Below, piece by piece: positions 35,099-39,255 of a stretch of DNA of 39,255 nucleotides. The position numbers were made by a program, and so were the translations under genes. The DNA comes from Ignavibacteriota bacterium (GTDB lineage Bacteria > Bacteroidota > Ignavibacteria > Ignavibacteriales > Melioribacteraceae): positions 1 through 39,255 of the forward strand of contig PDPT01000020.1 in the NCBI GenBank assembly GCA_002746605.1, read 5' to 3'. The notes under the pieces are model-generated. The model was not told where the DNA came from. It searched no databases and was given only the letters and a program-made list of their open reading frames with translations. The stretch's first letter is position 1; each line of letters starts with the position of its first letter.

Positions 35099-35662
35099 AT
35101 GAACACATTTATTCTATCGACAGTATTTTTAAGCTTATCAGTTGTATCTTTTTTTGGTTTATTCTCCAAAGGTGGTGAGCATAAACCTAATATCCACAAT
35201 ATCGAAGTAAAAGATATTAATCTGAACACAATTAAGTTATCTGAATATAAAGGCAAGGTATTGCTGATTGTTAATGTTGCAAGTAAATGCGGATTTACAA
35301 AACAGTACGAAGGTCTGCAAGAACTTTATGAAAAATATAAAGATAAAGGATTTGTTGTACTTGGATTTCCATGTAATGATTTTGGAGGACAAGAACCCGG
35401 AACAAATGAAGAAATTAAGGAGTTTTGTTCACTTAATTTTAATGTGATTTTTCCTATGTTCGATAAGGTAAAAGTTCTCGGAGATGAAAAACATCCTTTA
35501 TTTGAAATTTTAACAAACAATACGGCAACCGGAAAGTCTGATATTAAATGGAATTTTGAGAAATTTATTATCGATAAAGATGGAAATGTTGTAGATAGAT
35601 TTAGAAGCATTACAAAGCCAATGAGTAGCAAAATAACTAAGATAATTGAAGAACTTTTATAA
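35099..35662 (+). CDS. Glutathione peroxidase family protein (Cys type)
   Basis: A 187-residue thiol peroxidase. A hydrophobic N-terminus (FILSTVFLSLSVVSFFGLF) looks like an uncleaved anchor or signal, so it may act in the periplasm. The catalytic tetrad is visible: C64 in VASKCGFTKQY (cysteine, not selenocysteine), Q in GFPCNDFGGQEPG, and W/N in DIKWNFEKF. Cys-type members usually take electrons from thioredoxin. It appears to be a single gene, with AGAGG 6 nt before the ATG. Confidence 0.93.
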   Translation: MNTFILSTVFLSLSVVSFFGLFSKGGEHKPNIHNIEVKDINLNTIKLSEYKGKVLLIVNVASKCGFTKQYEGLQELYEKYKDKGFVVLGFPCNDFGGQEPGTNEEIKEFCSLNFNVIFPMFDKVKVLGDEKHPLFEILTNNTATGKSDIKWNFEKFIIDKDGNVVDRFRSITKPMSSKITKIIEELL

Positions 35663-35853
35663 AGTTGAAAACTCGTTTAGTTTAATTTTTCTTTTGGTTC
35701 TGTTCTTGCCGGAATTCTATCCCAATTGTAAATAATATTTATGATTTGGATATGTACCCAAAAAATATTCTTAATTGAGTACATTAAAAAATCTAAATCT
35801 GCAAAAGGAAAATTTTAAAAATTATTAAACTAAGTTAAGGAAATATAATTCCC

Positions 35854-36282
35854 TTGAAAAACCTAAAAGTAAAAACTAATCAGCAAGTTAAAGTTAAATT
35901 TCAAGATTATCCTGAAAATATTAAATCTAAATTAAATTATTTACGAAAATTAATTATAGAAACTGCCGACCAAATAGAAGATATAACTGAGCTTGAAGAA
36001 ACCTTAAAATGGGGAGAACCAAGCTACATAGTAAAAAAAGGAAGTACAATAAGAATTGATTGGAAAGAAAAAACGCCCGACCAATATGCAATCTATTTTC
36101 AATGTACAAGTCGGTTAGTACCAACATTCAAAATTCTTTATAAAAATAAGTTTAATTTTGAAGGAAATAGAGCCATTATTTTTTCACTTGAAGATAATAT
36201 TCCTGCAGAAGAATTGAAAAAATGTTTTATTGCTGCTTTAACTTATCATAAAGTAAAACATCTTCCGACTCTGGGAATATAA
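35854..36282 (+). CDS. DUF1801 family protein
   Basis: A 142-residue cytosolic protein of the DUF1801 (YdhG-like) family. The conserved parts are LRKLIIETADQIEDITELEE, LKWGEPSYIVKKGSTIRIDW and YAIYFQCTSRLV. The structure resembles phage/iron-chaperone frataxin-like folds, but its function is not established. The start is TTG with AAGG 13 nt upstream. It ends 18 bp before the first operator-like repeat in front of satD. Confidence 0.8.
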   Translation: MKNLKVKTNQQVKVKFQDYPENIKSKLNYLRKLIIETADQIEDITELEETLKWGEPSYIVKKGSTIRIDWKEKTPDQYAIYFQCTSRLVPTFKILYKNKFNFEGNRAIIFSLEDNIPAEELKKCFIAALTYHKVKHLPTLGI

Positions 36283-36299
36283 AAATCTTAATTTGCATT

Positions 36300-36403
36300 T
36301 ATCGTTTATTTAAGCGATACCCAGATATATCGCTTCCAAAAACGATAATTCAAAATATCGTTTGTTAAGACGATATTTTGAATTATCATAATATTTAACG
36401 ATA
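36300..36403. repeat. Four tandem 20-bp palindromic sites (TATCG-N10-CGATA), 28-bp period
   Basis: Sites at 36300-36319, 36328-36347, 36356-36375 and 36384-36403. The first three have exact TATCG and CGATA half-sites with exactly 10 nt between; the fourth has TATCA for the left half. Every start-to-start distance is 28 bp. The spacers differ in sequence, so it is spacing and half-sites that are conserved, as for a cooperatively bound operator. The array ends 8 bp before the satD start codon, where a bound repressor would block transcription or translation initiation. Confidence 0.85.
36344..36387. promoter_or_regulatory. Perfect 18-bp inverted repeat inside the operator-like array
   Basis: GATAATTCAAAATATCGT (36344-36361) and its exact reverse complement ACGATATTTTGAATTATC (36370-36387) are separated by TTGTTAAG. 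It is centred on site 3 and takes in the inner halves of sites 2 and 4. In RNA it would form a long hairpin 24 nt before the satD start codon; no T-run follows, so a simple terminator is unlikely. Confidence 0.8.
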
Positions 36404-36411
36404 TTTGTATT

Positions 36412-37053
36412 ATGATTGCAGTTATTAAAGGAGATATTATAGCTTCTCGGAAGCTGAAAGATACTAAAAAGTGGTTGAGCCATCTTAAAAGGCTGTTTAA
36501 CCAATGGGGGAAAATGCCTAAACAATGGGACTTTGTTTGGGGCGACTTATTTCAACTGGAAATTTCAAATCCTATTGAGGCTTTAGAAAAAGCCTTTATC
36601 ATAAAATCCTATATTAAAAAACTAAAGCTCAAAGATAAAAACAGTAAATATGTAACTCTTGATGTAAGAATGGCTATTGGAATAGGAGCGAAAGAATATT
36701 CCGATAAGCGTATTTCGCAAAGTAATGGTGAAGCCTTTATAAATTCCGGTGATATATTTGATAACTTAAAAAAAGAGAAAACAAATCTTCTTATTAAAAG
36801 TCCGTGGGAATTATTTGATAAAGAAATAAATTTGTATCTAAAGTTAGCCGGAACTTTTATGGATAAATGGACAATTCCTTCAGCTGAACTCGTTGAATTT
36901 ACATTACAAAATCCGGGAATTACTCAAGCTGAAATAGGAAAGAAATTCGGTATAAAACAAAATTCTGTAAGCGGAAGATGGACAAGAGCAAATATGGATG
37001 AAATTATTGAAATTAACAATGTATTTAAGGCAAAACTTAGCAGGTTGATTTAA
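36412..37053 (+). CDS. SatD family protein with C-terminal helix-turn-helix
   Basis: A 213-residue protein. The start MIAVIKGDIIASRKLKDTKK and the middle segment VTLDVRMAIGIGAKEY match the SatD family (named after a Streptococcus mutans acid-tolerance operon gene; function unknown). Near the C-terminus NPGITQAEIGKKFGIKQNSV is a convincing helix-turn-helix of the MarR/Sigma-70 region 4 type, so it may bind DNA. Immediately upstream is the array of four palindromic sites, suggesting autoregulation. It overlaps the DUF3307 gene by 1 nt (TAATG). Confidence 0.8.
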   Translation: MIAVIKGDIIASRKLKDTKKWLSHLKRLFNQWGKMPKQWDFVWGDLFQLEISNPIEALEKAFIIKSYIKKLKLKDKNSKYVTLDVRMAIGIGAKEYSDKRISQSNGEAFINSGDIFDNLKKEKTNLLIKSPWELFDKEINLYLKLAGTFMDKWTIPSAELVEFTLQNPGITQAEIGKKFGIKQNSVSGRWTRANMDEIIEINNVFKAKLSRLI

Positions 37054-37772
37054 TGATAATTTTAGTAAAATTAATATTAGCTCATTTATTAGGAGATTTT
37101 CTGTTGCAGCCTAAAAGTTGGGTAAATCAGAAAGAAAATAAAAAAGTAAAATCTTTTAAGTTGTATTCCCACGGTCTTATTCATGCCATACTCGTATTAC
37201 TAATTTTGTGGAATATTTCTTATTGGTCTTTAGCTCTTTCCATAATGATTATCCATTTGATAATTGACATAATTAAATTATATGCCCAAAATGAGAAAAC
37301 TAAATCATTATGGTTTATTATTGATCAACTTTTGCACATCGTAAGTATTCTAATTCTATGGATTATATGGTTTTATTCTGAAATAAGTTTGGTGGAATTT
37401 TATAATAATGAAATATTTTGGCTTTACTTAACAGCTATAACATTTTTAACAATTGTTTGTGGAGTGGTTATACAAAATATAATGAGCAATTGGTCTAAAG
37501 AGATTGAAAATGATAAAGATAAATCATTACCAAGCGCGGGAAAATATATAGGAATTTTAGAAAGATTGTTGGTTTTTACATTTATAGTTTTCGGACATTG
37601 GGAAGCAATAGGATTTTTAGTTGCGGCTAAATCCGTTTTACGTTTTGGCGATTTGAAAAATTCAGAGAATAGAAAACTAACAGAATATATCCTGGTCGGA
37701 ACTCTGTTAAGTTTCGGTATAGCTATTGCAACCGGACTCGGTGTAGTTTATCTTACATCAACAATTATTTAG
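37053..37772 (+). CDS. DUF3307 family membrane protein
   Basis: A 239-residue protein with about six hydrophobic helices. The N-terminus ILAHLLGDFLLQPKSWVNQK and then LYSHGLIHAILVLLILW and IHLIIDIIK define DUF3307, a family of unknown function whose conserved H and D residues lie in the membrane. SatD and DUF3307 genes are often paired in Bacteroidota, and here they are translationally coupled, so they likely act together, for example regulator or sensor plus membrane effector (inference). Confidence 0.8.
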   Translation: MIILVKLILAHLLGDFLLQPKSWVNQKENKKVKSFKLYSHGLIHAILVLLILWNISYWSLALSIMIIHLIIDIIKLYAQNEKTKSLWFIIDQLLHIVSILILWIIWFYSEISLVEFYNNEIFWLYLTAITFLTIVCGVVIQNIMSNWSKEIENDKDKSLPSAGKYIGILERLLVFTFIVFGHWEAIGFLVAAKSVLRFGDLKNSENRKLTEYILVGTLLSFGIAIATGLGVVYLTSTII

Positions 37773-38125
37773 AATAATTTATAAAAGATAAAAATTAATG
37801 TGATTGTAATGCTTATAATCACTCTGTTATAAACAGTTCAACATCAACTTGATTTACTTGAAAAATCAGCTAAATTAATGTTGACCTCCATCTTTGGTTA
37901 AAATAAATTGGAAAAATTTAACCAATACTGCAATACTCGTTCCGATGAATTTTGGGAAATGGCAAAATATCTAAAGAGTATGAATGATAAAAAACAAAGT
38001 AAAAATTATAAAATTTAACTGAATTCCATAATAACTTTTTTATTACATTGTGTTGTTTAATAGAATTGTATATTTTTATCGCTCAATTAAATTACAAATA
38101 ACTTTCAAATTTATAGGAACCAAAT
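37773..38125. other. Intergenic region between DUF3307 and NlpE-like genes
   Basis: 353 bp. It contains a weak hairpin (GTGATTGTA pairing with TATAATCAC near 37800) without a T-run, a 36-codon open frame at 37908-38018, and the promoter region for the lipoprotein gene. No RNA gene was recognised. Confidence 0.55.
37908..38018 (+). CDS. Possible small protein (36 aa)
   Basis: A TTG-initiated frame of 36 codons including FNQYCNTRSDEFWEMAKYLK and a lysine-rich end. Composition is protein-like (Trp, Cys, amphipathic spacing), unlike the AT-driven frames nearby. There is no clear ribosome site and an in-frame stop just upstream, so it could also be a gene remnant. Family unknown. Confidence 0.25.
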   Translation: MEKFNQYCNTRSDEFWEMAKYLKSMNDKKQSKNYKI

Positions 38126-38842
38126 ATGAAAAAAATAATTTTTATTTTAGCTTTTACTTTACTTTTTGCAGCATGTAACAACAAAAAAGAAACAAACGAA
38201 TCTTCCCAAGAAAAAGTTGTTGATGAACATAATGCAGAAAACTCACTTGATTGGAACGGTACTTATAAAGGAATCACTCCTTGTGCCAGTTGCGAAGGGA
38301 TTTTTACTACTATAAAATTAAATTCTGATATGACTTATGAAAAAAGTTATCTTTATCTCGGTGAAAAAGGAGATACTTATAACGAAAATGGAAAATTCAG
38401 TTTTCTTGAAGATAAAACTACAATTAAATTAAACTCAAAAGATGAAGCATCTTTATATAGAGTTGAAGAAGGTAGTTTAGTTATGCTTAATTCTGAAGGT
38501 AAAGAAGTTACCGACAAACTTGCTGAGTATTACAGATTACAAAAAATGTCAGATGCAGAAGTAGAATTTACAGATAAGCCGATTAAAGGTTATTTAACAA
38601 TTGATGCCGGTATTGCAACTTTTAATCCTTGCGGTTATTCTAAAATTTATTCATTAAAATATTCAGGAAAAACTTTAAATAAAAAATATAATGCAATAGC
38701 AAAAAAATCAGCCAATAAGCAACCTGTTATGGCTGAGTTAAAAGTAAAATATTTAGGTGAAGCTAAGAATTATGATGGTCTTTTAGAGTTAAAAGAAATT
38801 GTTAATTTGGAATATTTAACAGTAGATTCCAACTGTTTATAA
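38126..38842 (+). CDS. NlpE-like envelope lipoprotein
   Basis: A 238-residue lipoprotein. The signal ends in a lipobox, LLFAAC with C17, followed by a polar linker. DWNGTYKGITPCASCEGIFT (about 42-61) carries the C-x-x-C that defines the NlpE N-terminal domain, a copper/envelope-stress sensor in enterobacteria. Residues to about 150 continue as that beta barrel (ENGKFSFLEDKTTIKL). The rest (KPIKGYLTIDAGIATFNPCG onward) is a second beta-rich domain like those found appended to NlpE in Bacteroidota. The Cpx partners are not nearby, so only envelope location and likely metal/thiol sensing are supported. Confidence 0.85.
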   Translation: MKKIIFILAFTLLFAACNNKKETNESSQEKVVDEHNAENSLDWNGTYKGITPCASCEGIFTTIKLNSDMTYEKSYLYLGEKGDTYNENGKFSFLEDKTTIKLNSKDEASLYRVEEGSLVMLNSEGKEVTDKLAEYYRLQKMSDAEVEFTDKPIKGYLTIDAGIATFNPCGYSKIYSLKYSGKTLNKKYNAIAKKSANKQPVMAELKVKYLGEAKNYDGLLELKEIVNLEYLTVDSNCL

Positions 38843-38895
38843 AAATAATATTTCTGGTTTCGGCTGGGGAATTGATTTAATACCTTAGGAGAAAA

Positions 38896-39141
38896 ATGAA
38901 TACAGTTTACTTATTGATAAAGAGATTTTTCAATATAGCTGTAAAAACTGGTTTGGGAACATATTCAAGAGCAGGTAATGCTGGGAAACTTACGATTAAT
39001 CCAACTTTGAAGCTTGGTCGTGATGGAGTTATAGAACATCTAGAGACAATTAAAGAGAAAATCAATACCTTTTTAGACGGACGAATGATGAATGGATTAA
39101 ATGATGATGAGCTAGAAGATTTAAGAAGTTCTTTCAAATAA
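38896..39141 (+). CDS. Uncharacterised small protein (81 aa)
   Basis: An 81-residue protein I do not recognise. A good ribosome site AGGAG lies just before the ATG. The N-terminal half is basic and partly hydrophobic (YLLIKRFFNIAVKTGLGTYS), the second half helical and acidic (HLETIKEKINTFLDGRMMNG, then DDELEDLRSSFK). There is no signal peptide or metal motif. It lies 3 bp before the next probable start and may be in one operon with it. Confidence 0.6.
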   Translation: MNTVYLLIKRFFNIAVKTGLGTYSRAGNAGKLTINPTLKLGRDGVIEHLETIKEKINTFLDGRMMNGLNDDELEDLRSSFK

Positions 39142-39144
39142 ATT

Positions 39145-39255
39145 ATGAGATATAGTATGATAAAACAAATATTCATCTTTTTATTTCTAGTTTTTGGTTT
39201 ACAACAATGTAAAGCACAAATAGAACTTCCGGAGAACTTGAATGGGATGCTCCTT
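39145..39255 (+). CDS. Probable lipoprotein, 5' end only
   Basis: A frame opening at ATG 39145 (or ATG 39157) and running off the right edge. MIKQIFIFLFLVFGLQQCKA is a lipoprotein-type signal with L-Q-Q-C, followed by QIELPENLNGMLL. Only 37 codons are visible, so the mature protein cannot be named. It is 3 bp downstream of the 81-residue gene on the same strand. Confidence 0.6.
   Translation, partial: MRYSMIKQIFIFLFLVFGLQQCKAQIELPENLNGMLL

Noticed and set aside
34926..35256. Short frames on both strands around the start of the glutathione peroxidase gene
   Set aside because: Low-complexity Phe/Leu/Lys-rich products from AT-rich sequence, overlapping the real gene or its leader.
37800..37830. 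Hairpin after the DUF3307 gene as terminator
   Set aside because: The stem is AT-rich with a wobble pair and no T-run follows.

Overview
This is an AT-rich, gene-dense bacterial window. I read it as Bacteroidota/Chlorobi-group, most likely Ignavibacteria-like. The reasons are a secreted protein ending in a type IX secretion (Por) sorting domain with the motif YPNPFNPST, a complete classical menaquinone operon, hrcA-grpE-dnaJ without an adjacent dnaK, frequent TTG/GTG starts and weak Shine-Dalgarno sites. The taxon is an inference; no rRNA or tRNA gene is visible to fix it.

Layout. 1-8.3 kb is accessory: the tail of an unknown gene, an SLC12-type cation-chloride cotransporter homologue, an AbiE-like (type IV) toxin-antitoxin pair enclosed by two near-identical 63-bp direct repeats, a two-gene operon for a secreted alpha/beta hydrolase and a T9SS-exported C39-like peptidase, then a DUF2834 membrane protein coupled to an NAD(P)-binding oxidoreductase. 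8.4-9.7 kb is a long MORN-variant repeat protein. 9.9-18.4 kb is menaquinone biosynthesis: menF-menD-menH-menB-menA-menC-menE as a tightly overlapping minus-strand operon, with a hotdog thioesterase (candidate MenI) converging on its end. 18.5-24.4 kb holds a YgjP-like metallopeptidase and a MarR regulator on the plus strand, then purM, a TatD nuclease fused to a radical SAM domain, dacB (PBP4) and prmA on the minus strand.

24.7-30.6 kb is one plus-strand run: hrcA, grpE, dnaJ, a membrane-anchored ComEA-like helix-hairpin-helix protein, an unrecognised single-pass membrane protein, a PilM-like protein, rsmD and coaD, ended by a hairpin terminator. 30.7-34.4 kb looks like NAD-precursor salvage: a periplasmic UshA-type 5'-nucleotidase divergent from pncB-pncA. 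34.4-39.3 kb has a cold-shock protein, glutathione peroxidase, a DUF1801 protein, a SatD-DUF3307 pair, an NlpE-like lipoprotein, a small unknown protein and the start of another probable lipoprotein.

Most distinctive signals: (1) four tandem 20-bp sites of form TATCG-N10-CGATA, exactly 28 bp apart, ending 8 bp before the satD start codon, with a perfect 18-bp inverted repeat inside the array; (2) the TatD-radical SAM fusion; (3) the toxin-antitoxin module framed by 63-bp repeats that each carry a signal-peptide-like mini-ORF, plus an operator-like 10-bp inverted repeat in front of the antitoxin; (4) the ComEA-like/membrane/PilM-like trio between dnaJ and rsmD. No CRISPR array, complete insertion sequence or tRNA was seen.
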